Assembly: GCF_009727955.1 (NCBI RefSeq)
Contig: NZ_WOBR01000009.1
Span: forward strand, 1-64,000
Length of the DNA stretch: 64,000 bases
Direction of reading: 5' to 3'
Source: Aliivibrio fischeri
GTDB taxonomy: Bacteria; Pseudomonadota; Gammaproteobacteria; Enterobacterales; Vibrionaceae
Under the pieces are notes generated by a model. It worked only from the letters and a program-made list of their open reading frames with translations, did not search any database and was not told where the DNA came from. Positions 55,338 through 64,000 of this stretch are shown piece after piece; positions within the stretch are counted from its first letter, which is position 1, and each line of letters begins with the position of its first letter. The position numbers were made by a program, and so were the translations under genes.

Positions 55338-56555
55338 ATGACTGCATTTAATGTTGAACTTGTTCGTTCTCAATTTCCAGCTCTATTACAAGAAGTAAAT
55401 GAGCAACCTATTGCGTATTTTGATAGTGCGGCAACCACACAAAAACCATTAGCTGTATTAAATGCAATTCAAGATTATTATCAAAAAAGTAATGCCAATG
55501 TGCATCGTGGCAGTCATAGCCTAACAGCTTCTGCTACGCTTCAATTTGAACAAGCAAGAGAAACGGTTCAACACTTCATTAATGCAAAAAGCAGTAAAGA
55601 GATTATTTGGACTCGCGGTGCAACAGAAGCCATTAATCTAATCGCTCAAACTTATGCTCGTAATACATTACAAGTTAATGATGAAATTTTAGTGAGTGAA
55701 TTAGAACACCACGCGAATATTGTTCCTTGGCAAATTGTTGCAGAACAAACCGGAGCAAAAATCATTAAAATCCCAATGAAGTCAAATTGCACATTAGATA
55801 TGGATGCATTTGAATCATTGGTAACCAAAAAGACAAAAATTGTTGCCATCGCTCAAGTGACCAACGTAACTGGAACTCTAAACCCTGTTGAAGATATCAT
55901 TAATGTTGCTCATCAAGCAGGAGCGATTGTGGTTGTTGATGGTGCTCAAGGAATTGTTCATCATGCGATTGATGTTCAAGCTATGAATGCCGACTTCTAT
56001 GTTTGCTCTGGTCATAAATTATTTGCACCTGCTGGGATTGGCGCTTTGTATGGCAAACAGCACTTACTTGAATCTATGCCGGTATGGCATGGGGGCGGTA
56101 AAATGGTTGAGAAAGTGTCGTTTGAAAAAACGACGTTTGCAGAACTTCCAGGAAAATTTGAAGCGGGTACGCCTAATGTTGCCGGAGCGATTGCTTTTGC
56201 CACTGCCATTAACTGGGTTAAGCAATTTTCCCACGATGATCTAAATGCTCATATTAATGAACTTCGTCAAATGGCGATTGATGGAATCAAAGATATTGAG
56301 GACTTACGCTTTATTGGGTTACAAGATAACGCGAGCTTATTCTCTTTTGTTATTGATGGTGTCCACCACCAAGATATCGCTACGTTATTAGATCAACAAG
56401 GCATCGCTGTACGCTCTGGTAATCACTGTGCTCATCCTATGCTAGATGCTCTAGGGCTTACTGGTACTGTACGTGTTTCATTTGCCTTGTATAATACAAA
56501 ACAAGATGTTCAACGCTTTATCGACGCGCTAAATAAAGCCGCAGATATGCTATAA
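55338..56555 (+). CDS. csdA: Cysteine desulfurase CsdA
   Basis: CsdA (SufS-type class II) liberates sulfur from cysteine, transferring it to CsdE. The PLP lysine is in CSGHKLFAPAGIG near 226 and the catalytic Cys in RSGNHCAHPML near 362. The start at 55338 (MTAFNVELVRSQFPAL) gives 405 residues and leaves gcvB's terminator outside; longer frames begin inside it. The stop codon TAA (56553-56555) abuts a MITE-like element and matches the triplet on its other side. Confidence 0.94.
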   Translation: MTAFNVELVRSQFPALLQEVNEQPIAYFDSAATTQKPLAVLNAIQDYYQKSNANVHRGSHSLTASATLQFEQARETVQHFINAKSSKEIIWTRGATEAINLIAQTYARNTLQVNDEILVSELEHHANIVPWQIVAEQTGAKIIKIPMKSNCTLDMDAFESLVTKKTKIVAIAQVTNVTGTLNPVEDIINVAHQAGAIVVVDGAQGIVHHAIDVQAMNADFYVCSGHKLFAPAGIGALYGKQHLLESMPVWHGGGKMVEKVSFEKTTFAELPGKFEAGTPNVAGAIAFATAINWVKQFSHDDLNAHINELRQMAIDGIKDIEDLRFIGLQDNASLFSFVIDGVHHQDIATLLDQQGIAVRSGNHCAHPMLDALGLTGTVRVSFALYNTKQDVQRFIDALNKAADML

Positions 56556-56715
56556 TACCAATCCACATAAATATTTGATCATTCTTGCTTGTTAAAATCG
56601 ATTATAGCTGCGTTATAAATTTTGTAATTAGAGCTACTAGTTACTGCAATTTATGCCTTGCTTTAATCAATTTTTCCTACGCAATTATCTGATCAACTAC
56701 TTATCCGGATTGGTA
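56556..56715. mobile_element. 160-bp MITE-like palindromic element at the csdA stop codon
   Basis: The element starts TACCAATCC and ends GGATTGGTA, and much of its length is an imperfect palindrome (TTGATCA repeats at both ends, ATAAATT inside). It carries no gene. It is flanked by TAA on both sides (56553-56555 and 56716-56718), consistent with a TAA (or TA) target duplication, the left copy being csdA's stop codon. Confidence 0.78.
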
Positions 56716-56741
56716 TAAGCTCTAATTTAAGGTATTCATTT

Positions 56742-57176
56742 ATGTCCACTTTCCCATCATCGCCTTTTGGTTTTGATATTACTCACTCGACAGTACTTGA
56801 TTTAATGAGTAACGCTAAAGGTTGGGAAGACCGTTACCGTAACGTAATTCAATTAGGTAAAAAACTGCCTAACATGCCTGAAGAGCTACAACAGGAGAAC
56901 GTGACGATCTCAGGTTGTGAAAGTAAAGTATGGCTACAACATGAAATCGTTGATGGTGTTTATTTCTTCTGTGCTGACTCTGATGCAAGAATTGTTCGTG
57001 GGCTTATCGCATTAGTCATGGCGGCAGTTAATAATAAAACCGCAGAAGAGATTAAGGCTTTCGACATGGATGGGTATTTTGCTCAATTGGGGTTAATTGA
57101 ACATTTAAGCCCATCACGTGGTAATGGGCTTAAGGCGATCATTGAAACGATCAATGAACTAATAGAGCAGGCTTAA
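56742..57176 (+). CDS. csdE: SufE-like sulfur acceptor CsdE
   Basis: CsdE accepts persulfide sulfur from CsdA. The 144 residues match the SufE fold: WEDRYRNVIQLGKKLP, and the acceptor Cys near 60 in ISGCESKVWLQHE. It follows csdA with the palindromic element in between, so coupling is by transcription only. With csdA and tcdA this forms the CSD module. Confidence 0.94.
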   Translation: MSTFPSSPFGFDITHSTVLDLMSNAKGWEDRYRNVIQLGKKLPNMPEELQQENVTISGCESKVWLQHEIVDGVYFFCADSDARIVRGLIALVMAAVNNKTAEEIKAFDMDGYFAQLGLIEHLSPSRGNGLKAIIETINELIEQA

Positions 57177-57195
57177 GGCCGCTTCGCTTGAAGGA

Positions 57196-57263
57196 TTCAG
57201 GGAGGTCGTTGGAATAATAGCGCCTATACCTGAAACCTTTAGGGAGCTTGCGACCGTCCTGAA
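57196..57263. repeat. Imperfect palindromic element between csdE and tcdA
   Basis: TTCAGGGAGGTCGT (57196-57209) and GCGACCGTCCTGAA (57250-57263) are inverted copies at 11 of 14 positions. Positions 57238-57260 resemble 22269-22291 near the ndk terminator at 20 of 23 positions. Confidence 0.65.
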
Positions 57264-57272
57264 ACCTAGTCC

Positions 57273-58082
57273 CTATTTACTATGTTTCTCAATCAACTTC
57301 TCTACAATTCTCGACACAGCAACAAACCCAAACGTCGCCGTTACCACCGTCGCAGCACCAAAACCACTCGCACAATCCATACGCTTAGGGCCTTCAGCAG
57401 TTGCTTTAGTTGCACATACCGAGCCATCAGCTTGTGGATATTTCAAATGCTCAGTTGAGTACACACAATCAATACCAAATTTACGCTTAGGGTTCTTAGT
57501 AAAATTATGGTGGCGACGCAGCGTATCACGCAATTTCTTAGCTAATGGATCTTGAATCGTTTTAGTTAAATCTGTGATTTGAATTTGAGTCGGATCCGTT
57601 TGACCACCCGCACCACCAGTCGTAATAACTTTAATCTTATTGCTCTTACAGTAAGCCAGTAATGCCGCTTTAGGTTTCATGCTATCAATGGCATCAAGTA
57701 CGTAATCAAACTCTTTAGAGATGTATTCAGATAGATTTTCAGGGGTAATAAAATCATCGATTAAATTAATCTTACACTCAGGGTTAATTAATTTAATGCG
57801 CTCAGCCATGACTTCAATTTTGCTCTGACCAATAGTACCAGTCATCGCATGGATTTGACGGTTAATATTCGTCACACATACGTCATCCATATCGATTAAC
57901 GTAATCTCACCTAAACCAGTACGTACTAGCGCCTCTACAGCCCAAGAACCCACACCACCAATACCGACTACACATACATGAGCTGCACGCATAATTTCTA
58001 CTTCACTATTACCATACAAACGGCGAGTGCCACCAAAACGTTGGTCATAACTTTCAGAAGCAGGAGTGGTTAATTCGCGCAT
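57273..58082 (-). CDS. tcdA: tRNA threonylcarbamoyladenosine dehydratase TcdA (CsdL)
   Basis: TcdA is an E1-like enzyme that cyclises t6A37 to ct6A in tRNAs, with help from the CsdA-CsdE system. The adenylation domain shows GIGGVGSWAVEALVRTGLGEITLIDMDDV near 37-65 and the catalytic-type Cys in SVCATKATAEG near 230. Length 269 equals E. coli YgdL. It is convergent with csdE. Confidence 0.95.
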   Translation of the reverse strand: MRELTTPASESYDQRFGGTRRLYGNSEVEIMRAAHVCVVGIGGVGSWAVEALVRTGLGEITLIDMDDVCVTNINRQIHAMTGTIGQSKIEVMAERIKLINPECKINLIDDFITPENLSEYISKEFDYVLDAIDSMKPKAALLAYCKSNKIKVITTGGAGGQTDPTQIQITDLTKTIQDPLAKKLRDTLRRHHNFTKNPKRKFGIDCVYSTEHLKYPQADGSVCATKATAEGPKRMDCASGFGAATVVTATFGFVAVSRIVEKLIEKHSK

Positions 58083-58103
58083 GGGGTTACCTTACTCAAA
58101 AAC

Positions 58104-58134
58104 AAAAAAAGAGCACGATTTATACGCACTCTTT
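58104..58134 (-). terminator. Rho-independent terminator of mltA
   Basis: On the minus strand AAAGAGTGCG pairs with CGTGCTCTTT (two G-U pairs), with a seven-base loop, and is followed by a T-run. It separates mltA from tcdA. Confidence 0.75.
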
Positions 58135-58165
58135 TTTAGAAGATCAAGTGTTAAGCGATAACACA

Positions 58166-59266
58166 TTATTTTGATTTTGGCATTTCCCAAGGATTTTCAG
58201 TTTCAGTATCTTGCAAACCTAATTTCCATACTCGACCAAAATGCTTAAAGTGACCAGCAGCAATACCCGCTTCTGTTCCCATTCCATAATATTGATCTAA
58301 ATGGTTTTCTTTTACAGCACCACCAGTATCTAAAGCAAGCAACACTTTAAGTACATGTTTCCCAGTCCACTTACCGTCTTTATCTAATTGAGGGACTTCA
58401 GCAAGTATTGGGGTTCCCATAGGCAATAAAGTACGATCGGCAGCTACAGCCGCACCCGCATGTAATGGAATACCAGCCGTACCTAAAACATGATGTGCGT
58501 CTTTTGGTGAGAAAAAGACATACGATGGATTTGTCTCTAATAGTTCACGAACCGTTGCTTCATCATTTTTTGCAACCCATTCTTTGATTGCTTTTAAAGA
58601 CATGTCTTTACGCTCGACTTCACCACGCTCTATCAGAATGCGGCCAATACTTACGTAAGGATGATTATTTTTCCCACCATAGGCAAAATACTCAAGCTTG
58701 TCATCATCCCCAAAATGTACAAAACCGCTGCCTTGTACTTCCATAATAAACGGGTCAATCATGTTATCTGAATAACCTAATTCAAGACCTAAACCTGCTA
58801 ATGCTCCCGCATTAATTTCTGCACGAGTTGGACAATCTGAACCACAATCAGGCTTATCGTATACTGGGTATTTAAACGTTTCGTTCGGCGTATGACGCAT
58901 CTCAATTACAGGAGAAAAGTAACCCGTAAACATCACATTACCTTTTTTATCACCACCACCCATCTGAGCAAATTGAATACCATAGTTCGACAACTCTGCA
59001 GGATTTGAACTTTCATCAATCCATTTTTGTAATTGCACATAGAGTTCTTCATAACGTAATGACATTGACTCAGAACGCTCTAAAACTTCTGCACTCTGTT
59101 TTTTGAAAGCACTAAAGTCAGAAGGCTTATCTGAATTAATTTCGCCAACTTTATTCAAGTTACTACTAAACCCACCATCCAGATACTGCTGAGCACGATC
59201 TGTTGGTTGATCAGCACACCCAGCTAATCCAAGAAGAACACACACAAAAGATAATTTACGAAACAC
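58166..59266 (-). CDS. mltA: Membrane-bound lytic murein transglycosylase A
   Basis: MltA cleaves peptidoglycan glycan strands, forming 1,6-anhydro ends, while anchored to the outer membrane. The lipoprotein signal peptide ends in the lipobox LAGC, Cys at about 17. The MltA domain contains GYFSPVIEMRHTPNETFKYPVY, IDPFIMEVQGSGFV and the 3D-domain with LALDTGGAVKENHLDQYYG, including the conserved catalytic Asp. Length 366 is usual. Confidence 0.95.
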   Translation of the reverse strand: MFRKLSFVCVLLGLAGCADQPTDRAQQYLDGGFSSNLNKVGEINSDKPSDFSAFKKQSAEVLERSESMSLRYEELYVQLQKWIDESSNPAELSNYGIQFAQMGGGDKKGNVMFTGYFSPVIEMRHTPNETFKYPVYDKPDCGSDCPTRAEINAGALAGLGLELGYSDNMIDPFIMEVQGSGFVHFGDDDKLEYFAYGGKNNHPYVSIGRILIERGEVERKDMSLKAIKEWVAKNDEATVRELLETNPSYVFFSPKDAHHVLGTAGIPLHAGAAVAADRTLLPMGTPILAEVPQLDKDGKWTGKHVLKVLLALDTGGAVKENHLDQYYGMGTEAGIAAGHFKHFGRVWKLGLQDTETENPWEMPKSK

Positions 59267-59385
59267 AATAAAGCCTTATTGAGAAATAATGCGGCAAGGA
59301 TGACAAACAAATTCAGAGAGGGCAATTATTTAGAGTGCAATAAATGTAAGAAAAGGATAATTTTGACAAACTTTGACATTACAGA

Positions 59386-59421
59386 GAAAAGCTATTCGAG
59401 ATAAAAGGCTATCTCGAATAG
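59386..59421 (-). terminator. Terminator of the DUF2850 gene
   Basis: CTATTCGAGAT (59392-59402) and ATCTCGAATAG (59411-59421) form an exact 11-bp stem. On the minus strand CTTTTCTC follows. It lies 35 bases after the DUF2850 stop. Confidence 0.75.
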
Positions 59422-59456
59422 AAAATAAGCAGATAAATTAATACTTCAACAGATAA

Positions 59457-59840
59457 TTACTGTTTACGAAAACTGGATTTATAATGAGCAGGCTTAATTC
59501 GTAAAAGCTGTTCGCCATCTTCATCTTCCACTTGATACACGTATTCAGTATCGCCATGCATATAACTTAGTATTGTGCCGTCAAAGTCATATTGTGTATT
59601 AATTAGACGACCATGAGTATATATACCAGCAGAACTGATAGTAAAGCTATCCTGTGCATAGCTCGGGACGCCTAATTCAACCCAATTACCATATAATTGT
59701 GTTGATGGCATTTTAGCAAACATCCCAGCTCGGTACATTGCAGCAATCGAGCCAGCAACAAGACCAACCGCAACAAGTCCTATTAATACCAATAATCGAA
59801 CTTTTCTTTTCTGTAACTCTTTTTCTTGGGCTTGACTCAT
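59457..59840 (-). CDS. DUF2850 family membrane protein
   Basis: A 127-residue Vibrio-type protein with a basic N-terminus, one transmembrane helix at about 18-35 (LLVLIGLVAVGLVAGSIAA) and a small extracytoplasmic domain (YGNWVELGVPSYAQDSFTIS, then DEDGEQLLRIKP). The ATG at 59840 has AGG upstream and is preferred over a GTG one codon earlier. It is divergent from argA. No function is known. Confidence 0.85.
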   Translation of the reverse strand: MSQAQEKELQKRKVRLLVLIGLVAVGLVAGSIAAMYRAGMFAKMPSTQLYGNWVELGVPSYAQDSFTISSAGIYTHGRLINTQYDFDGTILSYMHGDTEYVYQVEDEDGEQLLRIKPAHYKSSFRKQ

Positions 59841-59960
59841 CACTACGCCTAATAATAACCATTGATATATAAGCTTATCGGCATTTATTTAAAATATTAA
59901 GAAAAAGTTATGTGACCTTCTACTAAATACTTGCGCAAATTAAAATAAATAGTCATGATA

Positions 59961-59980
59961 AATGAATAAGTATTTATCAT
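59961..59980 (+). promoter_or_regulatory. ARG box (ArgR operator) upstream of argA
   Basis: AATGAATAAGTATTTATCAT fits the ArgR box consensus AATGAATAWWWATTCATT with few mismatches and lies 12 bases before the argA start. A weaker box-like sequence AATAAATAGTCATGATAA lies just upstream (from 59944), as ARG boxes often occur in pairs. Confidence 0.75.
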
Positions 59981-59992
59981 GGAAGATATATT

Positions 59993-61333
59993 GTGAAGTT
60001 TCGTAGTACTGCTTTAGTTAAGGGATTCCGTCAATCCGCACCTTACGTCAACGCTCATAGAGATAAAACCATTGTCATTATGCTCGGTGGAGAAGCGATT
60101 GCAGATCCTAATTTCGCTAATATAGTTAATGATATTGCCCTCCTCAACTCATTAGGATTACGAATTGTCATCGTTTATGGCACTCGCCCACAAATGCGTT
60201 CATTACTAAAGCAAACAGAACATCACGCTCCTTTCCATAAAGGCATACGCATTACTGATGAGCAAACACTAGAGCTAGTAAAACAGATAGCTGGACAGTT
60301 ACAACTCGACATCACCGCTCGCCTCTCTATGAGCTTAAATAATACACCAATGGCAGGAGCACAAATTAACGTTATCAGCGGCAATTTTGTTATTGCTCAA
60401 CCTCTAGGTGTTGATGATGGTATTGATTATTGCCACAGTGGACGTGTCCGTCGAATCGATACCCAAGGGATCAATCGAATGTTAGATCAACAATCTATTG
60501 TTCTACTTGGCCCTGTTGCGAGTTCTGTTACCGGCGAATGTTTTAATCTTTTATCAGAAGATGTCGCCACTCAGTTAGCTATCCGCTTAAATGCCGACAA
60601 GCTCATTGGTTTCTGTTCAGAGCAAGGTGTCCTTAATGAAAAAGGACAGATTTTAGCGGAATTATTTCCAAGTGAAGCTGAAGAGATCCTTCAACGTCTT
60701 GAAAAAGAATTAACACCAGAAAACGGAAAACTCACCGGCACAATGCGCTTTTTAAAAGGAGCGATATCAGCATGTAAAGCTGGAGTTCCTCGTAGTCACC
60801 TAATTAGCTATAAAGAAGATGGCGCATTAATCCAAGAGCTATTTTCTTTTGATGGTATTGGTACTCAAGTGGTCATGGCGAGCTCTGAGCAAGTTCGTGA
60901 TGCTGAAATTGATGACATTGGTGGCATATTAGATTTAATTCGCCCATTAGAAGAGGAAGGCATTTTAGTTCGCCGCTCTCGTGAACAGTTAGAACAAGAA
61001 ATTGCACAATTTACGATTATTGAAAAAGATGGATTAGTCATAGCGTGTGCCGCTTTATATCCTTTCCCAGAAGAAGGAATGGCGGAAATGGGCTGTGTTG
61101 CTGTTCACCCTGATTATCGGGATGGGGATCGCGGTGTTATTTTATTAAATCGTCTACGCGCAAAGGCAAAACAATACAAATTATCCCAACTATTTGTTCT
61201 TACCACTCGCAGTCTTCACTGGTTTAGAGAACAAGGCTTTATTGAGGTAGATGTTTCACACTTACCGATGAAAAAGCAAAAACTGTACAACTTTCAGCGA
61301 AAATCAAAAATTCTTGTGTTAAAAGGATTATAA
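59993..61333 (+). CDS. argA: N-acetylglutamate synthase ArgA
   Basis: ArgA makes N-acetylglutamate, the first step of arginine synthesis. The N-terminal amino-acid-kinase domain (about 20-285) shows [15 protein letters not shown] and [10 protein letters not shown]; the C-terminal GNAT domain (about 295-446) has [29 protein letters not shown]. It starts at GTG 59993 with GGAAGA upstream. ArgR control is indicated by the ARG box. Confidence 0.96.
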   Translation: MKFRSTALVKGFRQSAPYVNAHRDKTIVIMLGGEAIADPNFANIVNDIALLNSLGLRIVIVYGTRPQMRSLLKQTEHHAPFHKGIRITDEQTLELVKQIAGQLQLDITARLSMSLNNTPMAGAQINVISGNFVIAQPLGVDDGIDYCHSGRVRRIDTQGINRMLDQQSIVLLGPVASSVTGECFNLLSEDVATQLAIRLNADKLIGFCSEQGVLNEKGQILAELFPSEAEEILQRLEKELTPENGKLTGTMRFLKGAISACKAGVPRSHLISYKEDGALIQELFSFDGIGTQVVMASSEQVRDAEIDDIGGILDLIRPLEEEGILVRRSREQLEQEIAQFTIIEKDGLVIACAALYPFPEEGMAEMGCVAVHPDYRDGDRGVILLNRLRAKAKQYKLSQLFVLTTRSLHWFREQGFIEVDVSHLPMKKQKLYNFQRKSKILVLKGL

Positions 61334-61370
61334 AAAAGGCCGCAGAAGGAACCCCCTTTGCGGCCTATTT
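61331..61370 (+). terminator. Rho-independent terminator of argA
   Basis: AGGCCGCA (61337-61344) pairs exactly with TGCGGCCT (61359-61366) around a 14-base loop; ATTTGTT follows. An A-run to the left could serve the opposite strand. Confidence 0.75.
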
Positions 61371-61408
61371 GTTCTTACTGAATAACTTAAAACTATCCAA
61401 GCTTGAGG

Positions 61409-61741
61409 TTAATGACCGGCAGTTTTCGATAATAAATTCACCACAAGAACACCAGACAAAATTAAACCAATCCCAATGATCCCTGCGAGATCTAGCTTCT
61501 GCCCATAAGCAAAATATCCAATAGCGGCAACAAGGACGATACCAGCACCACTCCAGATTGCGTAAACAATGCCAACAGGCATACTTTTTACGGTTACAGA
61601 CAGCAAAAAGAAAGCAATACCATATCCAACAGCCACAATTAAACTTGGTGTTAATTTAGTAAATTGCTCGGTTTTAGGAATGAATGAGGTTGCAATCACT
61701 TCTGAAATAATCGCAATAATAAGCGCCATCGCTGGCGGCAT
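61409..61741 (-). CDS. Small multidrug resistance (SMR) transporter, EmrE-like
   Basis: A four-helix proton-coupled antiporter of the SMR family that exports quaternary ammonium and aromatic cations, or guanidinium. The start at 61741 (MPPAMALIIAIISE) puts the essential Glu at position 14 and gives 110 residues, exactly as in EmrE; ATG 61762 seven codons upstream is possible. YAIWSGAGIVLV and GIIGIGLILSGVLVVNLLS are family motifs. It is monocistronic and isolated. Confidence 0.87.
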   Translation of the reverse strand: MPPAMALIIAIISEVIATSFIPKTEQFTKLTPSLIVAVGYGIAFFLLSVTVKSMPVGIVYAIWSGAGIVLVAAIGYFAYGQKLDLAGIIGIGLILSGVLVVNLLSKTAGH

Positions 61742-61928
61742 TGAAACAAGTAATTTAAACATATAGCAGTAAAACTCTAGATCCAACCATTAATCATCTA
61801 ATTAACATGGTTGGTAAAAATAGAATATCCGACATTCCTTCCGAATTTTAGAGCCGCAATTATAGGCATTTTTGACTTTTTGGCTAGACTCAAAAATAGT
61901 AAATAACTATTACAAAGATGAAATAATA

Positions 61929-61958
61929 GAGTGACCGACTTCTAAAAGTTAATCACTC
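61929..61958 (-). terminator. Weak hairpin downstream of recD
   Basis: GAGTGA and TCACTC form a six-base stem, followed on the minus strand by TATTATTT. It is a possible terminator of recBD. The spacer 61787-61967 has no other visible feature. Confidence 0.4.
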
Positions 61959-61967
61959 TCATATCAT

Positions 61968-63986
61968 TTAATTCATTAGTGATACTAACCCACTGTTTCT
62001 CTGAGTTTTAATCATAACCCCTCGAGCCACCACTTTTTCCGTCGCAAATAAATCGAGTTTTTTCTTCGCTCGCGTGACGCCCGTATAAATCAGCTCACGG
62101 GTTAAAATTGGGCTAAACTCTGCAGGTAATGCCAATACTGTATGCTCAAACTCAGAGCCCTGAGATTTATGAATGGTCATTGCATACACCGTTTCATGCT
62201 CTGGTAATTGGCTTGGTAGCACACCACGAATAGAGCCATCTGGCATATCAAAATAGACACGCAAACGCTGATCAATAGGATCTGGCATAGCAATACCAAT
62301 ATCGCCATTATACAAACCAACACCATAATCATTTTGTGTTACCATAACAGGACGCCCCGAATACCAAATTTCATCACCGTGAGGGATTAAATCAGACTTT
62401 TTCAACGCTTTTTCAATACGCTGATTTAATCCAACCACACCAAAATCCCCTTCACGCATCGCACATAATAATTGAATTTTGCTAAATGCTTTCAGTACGA
62501 TTTCAGGTTTATCACCTGCATGGATATGCCCTAAGTAACTGCGATAACCATTGACCATCATAGTAATCATTGCGTTGTAACTGTCATTGCTTAAATCATG
62601 AAAACGAATATCTGAAAACCCTTTATCCCATACCGCTTCTACTTTAAATTTACTGCCTTCATTAATGGCTTTGGCAAGTTGCCCTATACCTGAGCGAGCA
62701 TCAAAACGGTAACTCTTTTGCAGCATACATAAGCTATCTGCAACGGCGTTATTATGTGATTGTGTTGGTAGATTAAAGCCTGTTAGTTGAGATAACTGCT
62801 GTGCTTGGTTCTGGCTATAACCCATTTTAGTAAACTGACAAATATCACCTAACACTGCTCCCGCTTCAACCGAAGCTAGTTGATCTTTATCGCCCAATAA
62901 AATAACACGAGCGTGTTCAGGTACTGCATCGAGTAATCGTGCCATCATAGGCAAATCGACCATAGACGCTTCATCCACCACCAGTACATCAAGGTGCAAT
63001 GGGTTCGATTTGTTATGACGAAAATCCACTTGATTTGGAATATAACCAAGCAGTCGATGCAGTGTACTTGCATCGGTTGGGATCGCTTCTTTCACTTCAG
63101 GTGCTAAACCAATGGATTGTACCGCCTGACCAATGGATTCAGTCAAACGTGCCGCGGCTTTACCTGTTGGTGCAACCAGTTTAATCGCGATGTTTTTATT
63201 ATCCTGCTGAGCTTGAGTCACTAAGGAGGCCAAAAGCTTGGTTACTGTGGTTGTTTTACCCGTACCTGGACCACCAGAAATTACAGAGAATCGACGAGTT
63301 AACGCCACAGCTGCAGCGACTTTTTGCCAATTAACACAGTGGTTATTTGGAATTAATTGCTCTAACGTTTCTAATTCTGAAGATTTAGTCGCAGCTAATA
63401 ACACCGTATCAATCGCCTGCCAATCCAGATCATCAGGCTGAACAACATCAAGCATATCGCACACTAATTGTTGGCGAGAAACTTGATTGTTATTCTCCAA
63501 CTTTTTCAATGCTGAAAATAGAAAATGATACTGACGAGCAAACAACTCATCCAATGTATTCGATAGCTGAGGGTTTACTGCCACACTTTGCGCCGCTTTA
63601 GTAATACGGTTAGACACACGTTGTTCAAATGCCCAATAGCGTTGTAAATACAAGCGAGTACCATCAAAAGCTAAAGGAGTTGCCTCTGTGCCATTTGAGA
63701 CGGTTGATGCATTAATTAATTGTTGTGCCCAAGCGCTTCTTTCAGGGACTAACTCTAATAACGCATCACGATATTTTGTTGGAAGAGTAAAAAGATCCCC
63801 TTGCTCTATCTGCTCAATATCAATACATACATGACCACGACCTAGCTCATGACTCGTAATGGCTGATAGCAGCATAAGTAAATTACTATCACTGTTTTTT
63901 TCTTGCTGAGCGATAAACTTGGCAAATTGAAGATCCAATGGGCGTAGCACACCATGATCCATTAAATGTTGTAATTGCTTAAGCAT
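61968..63986 (-). CDS. recD: Exodeoxyribonuclease V alpha subunit RecD
   Basis: RecD is the fast 5'-3' helicase of RecBCD, which processes double-strand breaks. The SF1 helicase core shows Walker A ISGGPGTGKTTTVTKLLA near 240, Walker B VDEASMVDL near 340, and the C-terminal UvrD-type motif MTIHKSQGSEFEHT and TGVTRAKKKLDLFA. The start at 63986 (MLKQLQHLM) has GGAG nine bases upstream. 672 residues versus 608 in E. coli. recB is expected immediately upstream, outside the window. Confidence 0.95.
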   Translation of the reverse strand: MLKQLQHLMDHGVLRPLDLQFAKFIAQQEKNSDSNLLMLLSAITSHELGRGHVCIDIEQIEQGDLFTLPTKYRDALLELVPERSAWAQQLINASTVSNGTEATPLAFDGTRLYLQRYWAFEQRVSNRITKAAQSVAVNPQLSNTLDELFARQYHFLFSALKKLENNNQVSRQQLVCDMLDVVQPDDLDWQAIDTVLLAATKSSELETLEQLIPNNHCVNWQKVAAAVALTRRFSVISGGPGTGKTTTVTKLLASLVTQAQQDNKNIAIKLVAPTGKAAARLTESIGQAVQSIGLAPEVKEAIPTDASTLHRLLGYIPNQVDFRHNKSNPLHLDVLVVDEASMVDLPMMARLLDAVPEHARVILLGDKDQLASVEAGAVLGDICQFTKMGYSQNQAQQLSQLTGFNLPTQSHNNAVADSLCMLQKSYRFDARSGIGQLAKAINEGSKFKVEAVWDKGFSDIRFHDLSNDSYNAMITMMVNGYRSYLGHIHAGDKPEIVLKAFSKIQLLCAMREGDFGVVGLNQRIEKALKKSDLIPHGDEIWYSGRPVMVTQNDYGVGLYNGDIGIAMPDPIDQRLRVYFDMPDGSIRGVLPSQLPEHETVYAMTIHKSQGSEFEHTVLALPAEFSPILTRELIYTGVTRAKKKLDLFATEKVVARGVMIKTQRNSGLVSLMN

Positions 63987-64000
63987 TGACTTCAACTCCA

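Overview
The window is a low-GC, gene-dense stretch of bacterial chromosome. Gene content, gene order and protein sequences fit a Vibrionaceae gammaproteobacterium, most likely Aliivibrio (A. fischeri group). Supporting markers are the rlmN-pilW-rodZ-ispG-hisS-yfgM-bamB-der run, the complete isc operon, DUF3549/DUF3301/DUF2850 genes, a GcvB sRNA beside gcvA, and a CsrB-type sRNA with about 29 GGA motifs. It looks like core chromosome with one accessory-looking sugar-utilisation cluster. No insertion sequence, prophage, CRISPR array, rRNA or tRNA gene was recognised.

Layout. 0-7 kb: S-formylglutathione hydrolase; a cysteine-catabolism cluster (transporter cyuP, divergent ridA-cyuA, then a YheO/DauR-type regulator); an AbgT transporter. 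7-13.3 kb: guaB-guaA with a PurR-like box, xseA, a zinc-ribbon protein and an AlaX-type tRNA-editing protein. 13.3-22.1 kb: the der/bamB/yfgM/hisS/ispG/rodZ/pilW/rlmN series on the minus strand, followed by ndk and pepB. 24.5-31.1 kb: iscX, fdx, hscA, hscB, iscA, iscU, iscS and iscR with two abutting IscR type-1 sites, then trmJ. 31.2-34.7 kb: suhB, truC, yqcC and two Vibrio-type DUF genes. 34.7-41.9 kb: a beta-glucoside/cellobiose-type PTS operon (IIC, IIB, GH1 phospho-glycosidase, ROK kinase, IIA) with a LacI regulator, its probable operator and a LamB-like porin. 42-45.9 kb: csrB, two small genes, a DUF2310 gene, syd and queF. 46-50 kb: a membrane TPR protein with a dead GGDEF fold, followed by a probable diguanylate cyclase. 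50-58 kb: ppnN, xni, rlmM, a DUF423 gene, gcvA/gcvB and csdA-csdE-tcdA. 58-64 kb: mltA, a DUF2850 gene, argA with an ARG box, an SMR transporter, and recD up to the window edge.

Connections. Two Fe-S/sulfur-transfer modules are present (isc and csd). The cysteine cluster makes biochemical sense as a unit: import, desulfidation, and RidA clearing the reactive 2-aminoacrylate/imine. Two global regulatory sRNAs (csrB and gcvB) are present but unrelated in position. Intergenic spaces hold several palindromic or MITE-like elements and short tandem repeats; in one case csdA's stop codon appears to be one copy of a target-site duplication.

I found no clearly novel defence or mobile system. The most interesting items are the MITE at the csdA stop codon, the TPR/pseudo-GGDEF plus GGDEF pair, the cysteine cluster with an unexpected regulator family, and the PTS cluster carrying both a PTS and a ROK kinase. 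All names rest on recognition of protein families by reading; no search was run.
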